From Roseovarius nubinhibens ISM (GTDB lineage Bacteria > Pseudomonadota > Alphaproteobacteria > Rhodobacterales > Rhodobacteraceae): a DNA stretch of 64,000 nt. This document shows, piece after piece, positions 9,557 through 19,711 of the stretch. Below the pieces are notes generated by a model. It did no database searches, had not been told where the DNA came from, and saw nothing but the letters and a program-made list of their open reading frames with translations. The stretch is from the NCBI RefSeq assembly GCF_000152625.1, contig NZ_CH724156.1, forward strand, positions 1,124,966 to 1,188,965, written 5' to 3'. A program made the translations under genes and the position numbers. Each line of letters opens with the position of its first letter. Position 1 is the stretch's first letter.

Positions 9557-10990
9557 TTACTGTTTTCCGAGCTTTTGCAGGACCCGGTCGAGCTGCTTGC
9601 CTTGCTTGCTTCTGTTGGTGGGCGCGTCTTTGGCGAGATTGTAATAGGCCGCCGGATCATAGATCTGCACCGCAAGATTGAGGTCCCGCGCCGTGAGCTG
9701 CCCCATCGACGCCAGCACCGCATAGGCCGCGATATAGACGTCCGACTGGGCCGAGATCAGCGTCGATTGCGCGTTGAGCAATTCCTGCTCGGCGTTGAGC
9801 ACATCAAGCGTCGTGCGCGACCCGAGCTTGGCCTCTTCCTGCACACCGCGGAAGGCGACACGGGCCGCCCGGATCTGCGACTGACCCGATTCGACCTGCG
9901 ACTGCGCGGCGCGCAGGATCGCATAGGCATTGCCAACATTGGCCTGCACCGAATGGCGGATCACATGCTGCAACCCGCGCTGCGCATCGCGCTGGGCCAC
10001 GGCCCGGCGCACCTGCGAGCTGAGCCGCCCGCCTTGATAGATCGGCCCGCTGAGCTGCACACCGACGCTGCCGGCATGGCTGTAAGAGCTCGAGTTGAAC
10101 TCGTCATTGACCCCGAGGCTGCCGTTGAGCGTCACGGTCGGACGGGTCGCCGCCTCGGCCGCCTGCACCAAAAGCTCGGCGGCGGCAATGTCATGCTGGG
10201 TCTTGATCATGTCGGGATGGTGCCGCAGCGCCACCGACTTGGCCGACTCGACGCTGCGCGAAATCTTGGGCAGCGGTCCCGCCGAGGTGAGCCGCTTCGG
10301 GCGGTGCCCGGTCGAGGCCGCATATTCCTCGATCGCTTGCGCCAGATCGCCACGGGCTGCCGCCAGCGCGCTCTCCGAGGCCGAACGTCGGGCTTCGGCC
10401 TGCGCCACATCGGTGCGGGTCACTTCGCCCACGTCAAACCGTTCCCGCGCCGCGCGCAGCTCTTCGTCGATGAGCCGCAGGTTGTTCTGCCGCAGCCGCA
10501 CCAATTCGTAATTGCGCTGCAGGTTCATATAGGCCTGTACCGCGCGCAACAGCACCTGTTGTTCGATCGACAGAAGCGTCTGGCGCGTCGCCAGCACGGT
10601 TTCCTTGGCCGCCTCGATCTCGAGCCGGGTGCGCCCGCCATCAAACAGCAAAAGCTGCGCCGCGAGCCCGACATTGGCATCGGTATCGCCGGACGAGATC
10701 GTGCCCGCCCCGGTGGCCGAGCTGCGCGAATTGGAGAAGCTGCGCGTCACATCCGCCGTCCAGTTGACGATGGGCCGCAGCCCCGCGACCGTCGACGCGA
10801 CATCCTCATCCGCGGCGCGCAGCAGGGCGCGGTTCTGATCGAGAAGACCGGAATGGCTATAGGCCGCGACCATCGCATCGGCGAGTGTTTCCGCCTGAAC
10901 AGGTGCCATGGCCACCGCCATCACAGAGGCCGTCGCCAGCATCTGCACCCGTCGTTTCGTCAGCCGTGCAAGCTTGTCAAAAACACTCAT
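9557..10990 (-). CDS. tolC: TolC-family outer-membrane efflux/secretion channel
   Basis: A 477-residue protein with a signal peptide (hydrophobic core MLATASVMAVAMAPVQAETL) and two outer-membrane efflux protein repeats, long helices rich in Ala/Gln/Arg, ending in a short Lys/Gln-rich tail. TolC trimers form the exit duct for type I secretion and tripartite efflux pumps. The start at 10990 (MSVFDKLARL) is chosen over one four codons upstream because an AGGATGGGA ribosome site is better spaced. No inner-membrane pump or adaptor gene is adjacent. The PCMT-type gene lies just upstream on the same strand. Confidence 0.92.
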   Translation of the reverse strand: MSVFDKLARLTKRRVQMLATASVMAVAMAPVQAETLADAMVAAYSHSGLLDQNRALLRAADEDVASTVAGLRPIVNWTADVTRSFSNSRSSATGAGTISSGDTDANVGLAAQLLLFDGGRTRLEIEAAKETVLATRQTLLSIEQQVLLRAVQAYMNLQRNYELVRLRQNNLRLIDEELRAARERFDVGEVTRTDVAQAEARRSASESALAAARGDLAQAIEEYAASTGHRPKRLTSAGPLPKISRSVESAKSVALRHHPDMIKTQHDIAAAELLVQAAEAATRPTVTLNGSLGVNDEFNSSSYSHAGSVGVQLSGPIYQGGRLSSQVRRAVAQRDAQRGLQHVIRHSVQANVGNAYAILRAAQSQVESGQSQIRAARVAFRGVQEEAKLGSRTTLDVLNAEQELLNAQSTLISAQSDVYIAAYAVLASMGQLTARDLNLAVQIYDPAAYYNLAKDAPTNRSKQGKQLDRVLQKLGKQ

Positions 10991-11094
10991 AAGATGTCCC
11001 ATCCTGCCAATCCCGATGTCCCACCAAAATGGTCGGGTGTGTCTATTTTTAGACTTTATTGCTCTGCTCGACGGCCACGTGCCGCCCTAGAAAA

Positions 11095-11748
11095 TCACAA
11101 GGTGAAAGCCGCGTGGCTTTCAAAACCGGGCAGCACAGGGGCGCCAGCATTGAAGGCGTAACGCCAGCTGATCTGCCCGTCGATCTTATAGCCGACACGC
11201 GCCACACCCAGCGCCCCTTCGGCAAAGAGACAGGCAATCCGCCCGCCATCCTTGAGCTGCGCCAAAATACCGTCCGGCAGATGCGCCACGGCACCCTGGA
11301 TTGTGATCACGTCATAGGGCCCATGTTCGGCGGCCCCTTCGGCCAGCGGCCCGGTGTGCAAAATCACATTATCCGCGCCGAAATCCACCAGCAGCGATTG
11401 CGCCTCTTCCGCCAGGTCTTCGTCCTCTTCGACGGCGATCACGGCCTCGGCCATGCGCGCCATGACGGCCGAGGAATATCCCAGCCCACAGCCGATATCG
11501 AGCACCAGCTCGTCGCCAGTGATGTCCAGCGCATCGAGCATCTTGGCAAGGCTGCGCGGCTCGAGCACCACGCGGTTGCCGCCGAGCGAGACATTCTCGC
11601 CGACATAGGCCGCTTCACGCAGGGCCGAAGGCACGAAGGATTCGCGCGGCACACTCAGCATGGCGTCGATGATCGGGAATTTGGTGACATCCGAAGGGCG
11701 GATTTGCGTGTCCACCATCATCATGCGCCGGGCGGCGTAGTCGGTCAT
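11095..11748 (-). CDS. protein-L-isoaspartate O-methyltransferase family protein
   Basis: A 217-residue SAM-dependent methyltransferase of the PCMT family. It has the pre-motif MVDTQIRPSDVT, VPRESFVP near residue 33, and the SAM-binding VLDIGCGLGYSS near 82. PCMT repairs isoaspartyl residues. The alphaproteobacterial members next to tolC are divergent, and whether this one is a true Pcm repair enzyme is uncertain. It precedes tolC in the same direction with about 100 bases between them. Confidence 0.8.
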   Translation of the reverse strand: MTDYAARRMMMVDTQIRPSDVTKFPIIDAMLSVPRESFVPSALREAAYVGENVSLGGNRVVLEPRSLAKMLDALDITGDELVLDIGCGLGYSSAVMARMAEAVIAVEEDEDLAEEAQSLLVDFGADNVILHTGPLAEGAAEHGPYDVITIQGAVAHLPDGILAQLKDGGRIACLFAEGALGVARVGYKIDGQISWRYAFNAGAPVLPGFESHAAFTL

Positions 11749-11941
11749 TGGCTAAACTCTTCTATTCTCAATCCGGTACCTCCCTTTGTGCCACAATTGC
11801 ACGAAAGGGGCAACGGCGCGCGACGCCGAGACAGGCCAAGAGATTTGTGCTGTTGCGCACAGGTGACCCTTGAAAAACCGGCAGGCGGCGCGGATTTCGA
11901 CAGGGCTGCGGCCAATTGCCCGCCCTACGATGACGCCCCGC

Positions 11942-13891
11942 CTATTCGCCGACTTCGAGCCGCAGTTCCGCCTGCCGACCGCTTTCCTCCCAGAGGAGAT
12001 CGGCAATGGCGCTGTCGGGCCGATAGCCGGTGGGTGCCGCCGCGATCAGCTTGCGCAGCCGGGCCACGTCCTGCACCTTGCAAGCGCTCAGCAGGTTGTC
12101 GAGCAAGGTCTCGAGCGCGTCCGGCCCAAGGCTCTGTTCGGTGGCGGTCAGGATGCGCGGATGATGGGTCGGTTGCGAGGCCTCACCGATCAGCAGCTCT
12201 TCATAGAGCTTCTCACCCGGCCGCAGCCCGGTATAGGTGATCGCCACATCGCCCGTCTCACCCTGGAGCGCCACGCCATCCGGCCCGGTGTGATAGGGCT
12301 CGAGCCCGCAGAGCCGCACGATCCGCTCCGCCAAATCCGCGATGCGGATCGGCTCGCCCATGTCGAGCACGAAAACATCGCCGCCCTTGGCCATGGCCCC
12401 GGCCTGGATCACCAGCTGTGCCGCCTCGGGAATGGTCATGAAATAGCGGGTGATCTCGGGGTGGGTCACGGTGACCGGACCGCCCGCCTCGACCTGCGCG
12501 CGGAACCGCGGAATGACCGACCCGGAAGAGCCCAGCACATTGCCGAACCGCACCATCGAGAACACCGTGCCGGTGTTACGCGCCGCGGCCGCCTGACAGA
12601 CCAGCTCGGCCAGCCGCTTGGACGCGCCCATCACATTGGTCGGGCGCACCGCCTTGTCGGTGGAGATCAGGATAAACGCCTCGACCCCGGCCGCAATGGC
12701 TTGATCCACAAGGGTTTTCGTCCCGAACACGTTGTTGCGCAGCCCCTCGACTACGTTATGCTCGACCATCGGCACGTGCTTATAGGCCGCCGCGTGATAG
12801 ACGGTCTGCACACCGAACCGCTGCATCGCCGCCTCGACCCGGCCCGGGTTCTGCACCGACCCGATCAGCGGCACCAGCCGGATATTGCTGCCGCGCAGCT
12901 CAAGCTGTTCGCGCAGCTCCATATCGAGCGAATAGAGCGCCAGCTCCGACAGTTCCCACAGGATCAGCGTCTGCGGCTCATGATCGATGATCTGACGGCA
13001 AAGCTCGCTACCGATAGAGCCACCGGCCCCGGTGACCATCACCACCTTGCCGCGAATATTGGCCGCCATCAGCTCTGGCTCTGGCGGCACCGGATCACGG
13101 CCCAGCAGATCCTCGATCGCCACATCGCGCAGCTCGCTCACCCGCGCCCGACCGCTCACCAGATCGGCGACGCCGGGGATGGTCTGCACCCGCACCGGCA
13201 GTTTCTCCACGCGGGTCATGATCGCCTGCCGCTGGCTGCGGCTCGCGCTCGGCATGGCGAGCAGGATCACATCGGCCCGGTAGAGCGTCAGCAGCGCCTC
13301 GATATGGTCGGGCGAATGCACCCGCAGCCCGCTGATATCTGCGCCCTGAAGCTCGGGCGCATCATCGACAAAGGCCACCGGCGTGTATTCTTCGCCCTCG
13401 TCCAGCGACCGCTGCAACTGGCGGCCCGAGGCCCCGGCGCCATAGATGATGACCTTGTGCTGATCCCGGCCCGTGCGACCAAAGACCCGGCGCATCACCA
13501 TCCGGATCCCGCCCAGCAGACAGGTCGCCAGCAGCGCATAGATCACCGGAACCGAACGCGGCACCGGCAGGTTGAGAAGCTGCGACACGAGAAACAGCGC
13601 CACCGCCGAAAACAGCACACCGATGGCCACGGTCTGCGCGGCGCGCAGCGAAATATAGCGAATCACCGCACGGTAGAAGCCGAGGCGGATAAAGGTATAG
13701 AGACTGATGGGCAGCGTGACGGCCAGCGCGAGCCAAATGGACGGATCGGCCAGCGGCGCAAAGCTCTCAAGCCTGAGAACCATCGCTGCGGCAAAACTCA
13801 CCATCATAATCGCAATGTCGGCAATGACTTGTACCAGACGCTTGCGCCCGCGATCCAACCCCAACAAACCAAGGGTCATACGCTCAATCAT
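11942..13891 (-). CDS. WbpM/CapD-type nucleoside-diphosphate-sugar 4,6-dehydratase (polysaccharide biosynthesis)
   Basis: A 649-residue membrane-anchored protein. The N-terminal part has four hydrophobic segments (about residues 18-130), then a CoA-binding-like Rossmann domain (IIYGAGASGRQL near 148) and a C-terminal extended SDR domain with VTGAGGSIGSELCRQII near 288. The catalytic region has STDKAVRPTNVMGASKRLAE, where Met replaces the usual Tyr before the Lys, as in WbpM, PglF and FlaA1. Such enzymes make UDP-4-keto-6-deoxy sugars for capsule, O-antigen or glycoprotein synthesis. No glycosyltransferase cluster is adjacent. Confidence 0.9.
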   Translation of the reverse strand: MIERMTLGLLGLDRGRKRLVQVIADIAIMMVSFAAAMVLRLESFAPLADPSIWLALAVTLPISLYTFIRLGFYRAVIRYISLRAAQTVAIGVLFSAVALFLVSQLLNLPVPRSVPVIYALLATCLLGGIRMVMRRVFGRTGRDQHKVIIYGAGASGRQLQRSLDEGEEYTPVAFVDDAPELQGADISGLRVHSPDHIEALLTLYRADVILLAMPSASRSQRQAIMTRVEKLPVRVQTIPGVADLVSGRARVSELRDVAIEDLLGRDPVPPEPELMAANIRGKVVMVTGAGGSIGSELCRQIIDHEPQTLILWELSELALYSLDMELREQLELRGSNIRLVPLIGSVQNPGRVEAAMQRFGVQTVYHAAAYKHVPMVEHNVVEGLRNNVFGTKTLVDQAIAAGVEAFILISTDKAVRPTNVMGASKRLAELVCQAAAARNTGTVFSMVRFGNVLGSSGSVIPRFRAQVEAGGPVTVTHPEITRYFMTIPEAAQLVIQAGAMAKGGDVFVLDMGEPIRIADLAERIVRLCGLEPYHTGPDGVALQGETGDVAITYTGLRPGEKLYEELLIGEASQPTHHPRILTATEQSLGPDALETLLDNLLSACKVQDVARLRKLIAAAPTGYRPDSAIADLLWEESGRQAELRLEVGE

Positions 13892-14232
13892 AACACCCAG
13901 ACCTTTCTGGCAAAATACCGGTCTTATTCACCACCTACACGTGTATTGCAACCCTGTCAGGCACGCAAAACCCGCTGTTCGGGTCCCGACATGCCACCGA
14001 ATGGTTACAATCCTATGTCACACAACCGCGACCCCGGGCATGAGTCAAGACAGATGGGTTCCATCACCCCCTGCCGCCCAAACGAATTCGGCCAGTATTC
14101 GGCCATCAGAGATTAATATAGGGTTAACATCCGCGCAGTGATTGCTTTAGGTGAAATTTCGCCGGCCTCTCCCCTGATCGCCCGTCACAGGGTATATCGG
14201 CCCAGACCCCACGCGGCCGCAGGAGTTGCTTG
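13892..14232. other. intergenic region between the sugar dehydratase and glpD
   Basis: This 341-base divergent spacer is less GC-rich than its neighbours, with an AT-rich core around 14105-14125. It must hold promoters for both flanking genes and the glpD ribosome site AGGAG at 14221-14225. I see no open reading frame, tRNA or strong hairpin. Confidence 0.6.
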
Positions 14233-15846
14233 ATGCCAAGGACCACCGCCCCCGACCACACGACCGGCCCGGCCCCCGATTGCGATCTCTTCGTCATCGG
14301 CGGCGGCATCAATGGCTGTGGCATCGCCCGCGACGCCGCCGGACGTGGTCTGTCAGTGATACTGGCCGAGCAGGGCGATCTGGCCCAGGCCACCTCTTCG
14401 GCCTCGTCCAAGCTCTTCCACGGCGGCCTGCGCTATCTCGAGTTTTTTGAATTCCGCCTCGTCCGCGAAGCGCTCGAAGAACGCGAGATCCTGCTGCGCG
14501 CCATGCCGCATATCAGCTGGCCGATGCGCTTCGTGCTGCCGCTCGACCGCGACATGCGCTTCGAGACCGGCACGCCCGCGTCGAACATGCTCAGCCGCAT
14601 CATGCCCTGGATGCGCGGCCGCCGCCCGGCCTGGATGATCCGGCTCGGCCTCTTTCTCTATGACCATCTCGGCGGCCGCAAAATCCTGCCCGGCACCGCC
14701 CGGCTCGATCTGACCCGCGACCCCGTCGGCGTGCCGCTCGATCCGCGCTACCGCCGCGCCTTTGAATATTCCGACTGCTGGGTGCAGGATTCGCGCCTCG
14801 TCGCGCTCAACGCCCGCGATGCCGCCAATCGTGGCGCGACGATCCTGCCCCGCACCCGGGTGACCGAGGCCCGCCGCGTGGATGATCTGTGGCGGCTTAC
14901 CCTGACCGACCAACAGACCGGCACCACCCGTGAGGTCCACAGCCGCGTTCTGGTCAACGCGGGCGGGCCCTGGGTCGCCGACATCCTGCGCGATGTGGCG
15001 GGCCAGCAATCCAAGGAAACCGTGCGCCTCGTGCGGGGCAGCCATATCGTGACCCGCCGCCTCTTTGACCACGACCGCGCCTATTTCTTTCAGGGCCGCG
15101 ATGGCCGCATCATCTTTGCCCTGCCCTACGAGCAGGAGTTCACCCTGATCGGCACCACCGACAAGGATCACCCCGCCCCCGACAGCCCGGCCCAGATCAC
15201 CGAGGAAGAGACCGACTATCTCTGCGCCTTCGCCTCTGGATATTTCGCCAAACCGGTCACCCGCGATGACATCGTCTGGTCCTATTCCGGGGTCCGGCCG
15301 CTCTATGACGACGGGGCAAGCTCGGCCACCGCCGCCACCCGCGAATATGTGCTGAGCCTGAACGAGGACGGCCCCGCCCCCCTGCTCAATATCTTCGGCG
15401 GCAAGATCACCACCTATCGCCGCCTCGCCGAGGCCGCCATGGCGCGGCTCGCGCCCTACTTTCCCGACATGGGGCTGAACTGGACGGCAGGCGTGCCGCT
15501 GCCCGGCGGCGATTTCCCGGTGGCCGAGGCCGCCGAGATGCCCGACCGGCTGCGCGCCGATCACCCGTTCCTCAGCGCCCCCGAGGCACAGCGTCTCATC
15601 CGCGCCTATGGCACCGAGGCCTGGACGATCCTCGCCGGCGCCAAAGACCGCGCCGATCTGGGCCGCGATTTCGGCGCCGGGCTCACCGAGGCCGAGCTGC
15701 GCTGGCTCATCCGCCATGAATGGGCCCGCACCGCCGAGGACGCGGTCTGGCGACGCACGCGTCTGGGGCTCAGGCTGACCCCGGACCAGATCGCCGAGAT
15801 CGACGCCGCCATGGCGGAATGGACAAGCCCGGCCACCGCCGACTAG
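14233..15846 (+). CDS. glpD: aerobic glycerol-3-phosphate dehydrogenase
   Basis: A 537-residue FAD-dependent, membrane-associated enzyme that oxidises sn-glycerol-3-phosphate to dihydroxyacetone phosphate and passes electrons to quinone. The FAD-binding motif [20 protein letters not shown] is near residue 18; family motifs include [16 protein letters not shown] and the IGTTDKDH segment near 310. A C-terminal DAO_C domain is present. The ATG at 14233 has AGGAG seven bases upstream. It is followed after 10 bases by glpK, so the two form a glycerol operon; no glpF, uptake ABC genes or glpR are present. Confidence 0.95.
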   Translation: MPRTTAPDHTTGPAPDCDLFVIGGGINGCGIARDAAGRGLSVILAEQGDLAQATSSASSKLFHGGLRYLEFFEFRLVREALEEREILLRAMPHISWPMRFVLPLDRDMRFETGTPASNMLSRIMPWMRGRRPAWMIRLGLFLYDHLGGRKILPGTARLDLTRDPVGVPLDPRYRRAFEYSDCWVQDSRLVALNARDAANRGATILPRTRVTEARRVDDLWRLTLTDQQTGTTREVHSRVLVNAGGPWVADILRDVAGQQSKETVRLVRGSHIVTRRLFDHDRAYFFQGRDGRIIFALPYEQEFTLIGTTDKDHPAPDSPAQITEEETDYLCAFASGYFAKPVTRDDIVWSYSGVRPLYDDGASSATAATREYVLSLNEDGPAPLLNIFGGKITTYRRLAEAAMARLAPYFPDMGLNWTAGVPLPGGDFPVAEAAEMPDRLRADHPFLSAPEAQRLIRAYGTEAWTILAGAKDRADLGRDFGAGLTEAELRWLIRHEWARTAEDAVWRRTRLGLRLTPDQIAEIDAAMAEWTSPATAD

Positions 15847-15856
15847 GCTAGCTTTC

Positions 15857-17359
15857 ATGAGCCAGAGCCGCCGCCATATCCTCGCCATCGATCAGGGCAC
15901 GACCTCGTCGCGCGCCATCGTCTTTGACGCAGGCCTGAGCCCCGTGGCCAGCGCCCAAGAGGAATTTGCCCAGCATTTCCCCGCCTCCGGCTGGGTCGAA
16001 CACGACCCCGAGGATCTGTGGCAAACGACGCTCGCGACCTGCCGCGCGGCGCTCGACAAATCCGGACTCACGGCCGATCAGATCGCCGCCATCGGCATCA
16101 CCAATCAGCGCGAAACCACGGTGATCTGGGACCGCGACACCGGCAAGCCGCTGGACCGCGCGATTGTCTGGCAGGACCGGCGCAGCGCCGCCATCTGCGC
16201 CACGCTGCGCGACGCCGGGCACGAGCCGATGATCTCCGCCCGTACCGGGCTTTTGCTCGATCCCTATTTCTCCGGGACCAAGGTGAAATGGCTGCTCGAC
16301 CAGCACGAGGGCGCCCGCGACCGCGCCGCCCGGGGCGAGCTGCTCTTTGGCACGGTCGACTGCTATCTCATCTGGCGGCTGACCGGGGGCCGCACCCACG
16401 CGACCGACGCCACCAATGCCTCGCGCACCCTGCTCTATGACATCCACCAAGGCGACTGGTCCGACGAGATTTGCGCCCTGCTCGACCTGCCCCGCGCCAT
16501 GCTGCCCGAGGTCCGCGACTGTGCCAGCGATTTCGGCCAGTCCGATCTCGCCCATTTCGGCGCGGCGATCCCCATCTGCGGCGTCGCCGGGGATCAACAG
16601 GCCGCCACCATCGGACAGGCCTGTTTTGAGCCGGGGATGATGAAATCCACCTATGGCACCGGCTGTTTTGCCCTGCTCAACACCGGCAAGGACCCGGTCG
16701 CCTCGCAAAACCGCCTGCTCACCACGCTGGCCTATCAGCTGGACGGCACGCCGACCTATGCGCTCGAAGGCTCGATCTTTGTCGCGGGCGCGGTGGTGCA
16801 ATGGCTGCGCGACGGGTTGGGCGTGCTGGCAACCGCCCAAGACAGCGCCAGCCTCGCGGCCCAAGCCGATCCCGAACAGGATGTGATCATCGTCCCCGCC
16901 TTCACCGGCTTTGGCGCGCCCTATTGGAATGCCGAGGCGCGCGGCGCGAGTTTCGGCCTGACCCGCGCCACCGGCCCGGCCGAGCTCGCCCGCGCGGCGC
17001 TGCAAAGCGTGGGCTACCAGACCCGCGATCTCTGGGAGGCGATGCGCGCCGATTGGGACGCGGGCGACAGCTGCACCGCCACGCTGCGCGTCGATGGCGG
17101 GATGAGCGCCTCCGACAGCGCCATGCAATTCCTCGCCGACATCATCGGCGCGCCGGTCGACCGGCCGCGCATCCTCGAGACCACGGCGCTCGGCGCGGCC
17201 TGGCTCGCCGGGCATCACATTGGCCTCTGCCCGGGGCCCCAAGAGTTTGGCCGCGACTGGGCGCTCGACAGACGTTTCGATCCTGCCATGGCCGAGGACG
17301 AACGCGCCCGCCGCTATGCCCGCTGGTCCCGCGCCGTGGCCGCCACCCTGTCGGTCTGA
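15857..17359 (+). CDS. glpK: glycerol kinase
   Basis: A 500-residue FGGY-family kinase, full length. The N-terminus has [15 protein letters not shown], and the C-terminal domain has [16 protein letters not shown] near residue 412 and [12 protein letters not shown] near 440, typical of glycerol kinase. It phosphorylates glycerol to sn-glycerol-3-phosphate, the substrate of GlpD encoded just upstream. The 10-base gap contains no clear ribosome site, so translation may be coupled to glpD. Confidence 0.95.
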   Translation: MSQSRRHILAIDQGTTSSRAIVFDAGLSPVASAQEEFAQHFPASGWVEHDPEDLWQTTLATCRAALDKSGLTADQIAAIGITNQRETTVIWDRDTGKPLDRAIVWQDRRSAAICATLRDAGHEPMISARTGLLLDPYFSGTKVKWLLDQHEGARDRAARGELLFGTVDCYLIWRLTGGRTHATDATNASRTLLYDIHQGDWSDEICALLDLPRAMLPEVRDCASDFGQSDLAHFGAAIPICGVAGDQQAATIGQACFEPGMMKSTYGTGCFALLNTGKDPVASQNRLLTTLAYQLDGTPTYALEGSIFVAGAVVQWLRDGLGVLATAQDSASLAAQADPEQDVIIVPAFTGFGAPYWNAEARGASFGLTRATGPAELARAALQSVGYQTRDLWEAMRADWDAGDSCTATLRVDGGMSASDSAMQFLADIIGAPVDRPRILETTALGAAWLAGHHIGLCPGPQEFGRDWALDRRFDPAMAEDERARRYARWSRAVAATLSV

Positions 17360-17469
17360 TCCGGGCCGCCCGCGCGCCGATCACAGAGCGTTCACATTCC
17401 CGCGGAGCCGCTAGGCAAAGGCCACCACCGCCGCCATCTTCGGATCAGCATCCAGAAGAGGAGACCTCG

Positions 17470-17937
17470 ATGCCCATGATCCAGACCACCCGCCGCAGCC
17501 TGCTGACCGTCAGCGCCGCCGCCCTCGCCCTCGCCACCCTGCCCCGCGTGGCACTGGCCGCGACCGCACCGATCTTTGCCGAAGGTGGCATCGCCATCAA
17601 CGGCACCGATCCCGTGGCCTATTTCACCGAAAACCGCCCCGTCGCCGGCGACCCGCAGTTCAGCACCGACTACATGGGCGCGACCTGGTATTTCGCCTCG
17701 GCCGAAAACCTCGACCAATTCCGCAACGCCCCCGAGGAATTCGCCCCGCAATTCGGCGGCTATTGCGCCTATGCGGCCTCCAAAGGCTATATCGCGCCCA
17801 CCGTCCCCGAGGCCTGGACCATCTACGAGGGCAAGCTCTATCTCAACGCCAACCTCCGCGCCCGCGAGCTCTGGCTAGAAGACATCCCCGGCAATATCGC
17901 CCTGGCCCAGGACAATTGGCCCAACATCCTCAAGTAA
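17470..17937 (+). CDS. exported YHS-domain protein
   Basis: A 155-residue protein with an N-terminal signal peptide containing a twin arginine (TTRRSLLTVSAAALALATLP) followed by an AlaXAla-type cleavage region. The mature part is a YHS domain: DPVAYFTENRPVAGDPQF, then TWYFASAENLDQFRNAPE and PQFGGYCAYA. YHS domains are small, often metal-linked folds; in this exported group the function is not established. A strong ribosome site (GAAGAGGAGA) precedes the start. It lies 110 bases after glpK and is bounded by a strong terminator, so membership in the glycerol operon is only possible. Confidence 0.8.
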   Translation: MPMIQTTRRSLLTVSAAALALATLPRVALAATAPIFAEGGIAINGTDPVAYFTENRPVAGDPQFSTDYMGATWYFASAENLDQFRNAPEEFAPQFGGYCAYAASKGYIAPTVPEAWTIYEGKLYLNANLRARELWLEDIPGNIALAQDNWPNILK

Positions 17938-17960
17938 CCGGCATCCTAAAATAAAACGCA

Positions 17961-17987
17961 AAACGGGGCGCAGATCGCGCCCCGTTT
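17961..17987. terminator. bidirectional hairpin terminator between the YHS gene and hutU
   Basis: A perfect 11-bp stem (17961-17971 with 17977-17987) has AAA on the left arm and TTT on the right arm, so it can end transcription from both the YHS gene (plus) and hutU (minus). Confidence 0.8.
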
Positions 17988-18010
17988 CCTAACTTACCTA
18001 AACCTCAGCC

Positions 18011-19684
18011 TCAGTTGCCGAGGATCCCCGGCAGGCGCAGACCATGCTCGCGCGCACACTCGAGCGCCTCGTCATAGCCCGCATCCGCATGACGCCACAC
18101 GCCCGAGGCCGGATCGTTCCACAGCACCCGCTCAAGCCGCTTGGCGGCCTCCGGCGTGCCATCGGCACAGATCACCACACCGGCGTGCTGGCTGAACCCC
18201 ATGCCAACGCCGCCGCCATGGTGCAGGCTGACCCAGGTCGCGCCCGAGGCGGTGTTCACCAGCGCATTGAGCAGCGGCCAGTCGCTCACCGCGTCCGAGC
18301 CATCGCGCATGGCTTCCGTCTCGCGGTTGGGCGAGGCGACCGACCCACTGTCGAGATGGTCGCGCCCGATCACCACCGGCGCCTTGAGCTCGCCGCTCGC
18401 CACCATTTCGTTAAAGGCGAGACCCGCGCGATGCCGATCGCCAAGCCCGATCCAGCAGATCCGCGCCGGCAGGCCCTGGAACGCGATCCGCTCCTGCGCC
18501 ATGTCGAGCCAATTGTGCAGATGGGTGTTCTCCGGGAAAAGCTCCTTCATCTTCGCGTCGGTCTTGCGGATATCCTCCGGATCACCCGACAGCGCCGCCC
18601 AGCGGAACGGCCCCACACCCCGGCAGAACAGCGGCCGGATATAGGCGGGTACGAACCCGGGGAAGGCAAACGCGTCCTCAAGCCCCTCTTCGAGGGCCAT
18701 CTGACGGATGTTGTTGCCATAATCGACGGTCGGCACGCCATCCTTGTGAAAGGCCACCATCGCCGCCACATGGGTTTTCATGCTGGCCCGCGCGGCCTTT
18801 TCGACCTCCTTCGGCGCGCTCTCGCGCTTTTCCTTCCACTCCGCCATGGTCCAGCCCTGCGGCAGATAGCCATTGACCGGGTCATGCGCCGAGGTCTGAT
18901 CGGTCACGATATCGGGACGCACGCCGCGCTTGTGGATCTCGGGGAAAATATCCGCCGCATTGCCCAGGAGCGCCACGGATTTCGCCTCGCCCGCCTCGGT
19001 CCAGCGCGCGATCATCTCGAGCGCCTCATCGAGACTGTCGGTCTTCTCGTCCACGTACCGCGTGCGCAGACGGAAATCGATGCTGTCGGGGTTGCACTCC
19101 ACCGCCAGACAGCAGGCCCCCGCCATCACCGCGGCCAAGGGCTGCGCGCCGCCCATGCCGCCCAGACCCCCGGTGAGGATCCACTTGCCGGTGAGGCTGC
19201 CGTCGTAATGCTGACGCCCGGCCTCGGCAAAGGTCTCATAGGTGCCCTGCACGATGCCCTGACTGCCGATGTAGATCCACGACCCGGCGGTCATCTGGCC
19301 GTACATCATCAGGCCCTTCTTATCGAGCTCGTTGAAATGGTCCCAATTCGCCCAGTGCGGCACCAGGTTCGAGTTGGCGATGAGAACGCGCGGCGCATCG
19401 GCATGGGTGCGCACGATGGCCACCGGCTTGCCCGATTGCACGACGAGGGTCTCATCCGCCTCCAGCGACTTGAGGCTGTCGACGATCAGATCGAAATCCT
19501 TCCAGGTCCGCGCCGCCCGGCCAATGCCGCCATAAACGACAAGCTCATGCGGGTTCTCGGCCACATCGGGATGCAGATTGTTCATCATCATCCGCATCGC
19601 CGCCTCGGTGAGCCAGCTCTTCGCGGTGATCTCGGTCCCGGTCGCGGGATAGATGTCACGGGTGTTCTTGCGGGGATCAGTCAT
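18011..19684 (-). CDS. hutU: urocanate hydratase
   Basis: A 557-residue NAD-dependent enzyme that converts urocanate to 4-imidazolone-5-propionate, the second step of histidine degradation. Family landmarks are [14 protein letters not shown] near residue 52, the NAD-binding [14 protein letters not shown] near 171, and the C-terminal [17 protein letters not shown] near 490. Length is standard. It is the last gene of hutI-hutH-hutU, 27 bases after hutH. No hutF, hutG or hutC gene is present in the window, so the lower half of the pathway must be encoded elsewhere. Confidence 0.97.
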   Translation of the reverse strand: MTDPRKNTRDIYPATGTEITAKSWLTEAAMRMMMNNLHPDVAENPHELVVYGGIGRAARTWKDFDLIVDSLKSLEADETLVVQSGKPVAIVRTHADAPRVLIANSNLVPHWANWDHFNELDKKGLMMYGQMTAGSWIYIGSQGIVQGTYETFAEAGRQHYDGSLTGKWILTGGLGGMGGAQPLAAVMAGACCLAVECNPDSIDFRLRTRYVDEKTDSLDEALEMIARWTEAGEAKSVALLGNAADIFPEIHKRGVRPDIVTDQTSAHDPVNGYLPQGWTMAEWKEKRESAPKEVEKAARASMKTHVAAMVAFHKDGVPTVDYGNNIRQMALEEGLEDAFAFPGFVPAYIRPLFCRGVGPFRWAALSGDPEDIRKTDAKMKELFPENTHLHNWLDMAQERIAFQGLPARICWIGLGDRHRAGLAFNEMVASGELKAPVVIGRDHLDSGSVASPNRETEAMRDGSDAVSDWPLLNALVNTASGATWVSLHHGGGVGMGFSQHAGVVICADGTPEAAKRLERVLWNDPASGVWRHADAGYDEALECAREHGLRLPGILGN

Positions 19685-19711
19685 TGTCAGTCTCCGTAGG
19701 TCAGATGGCGG

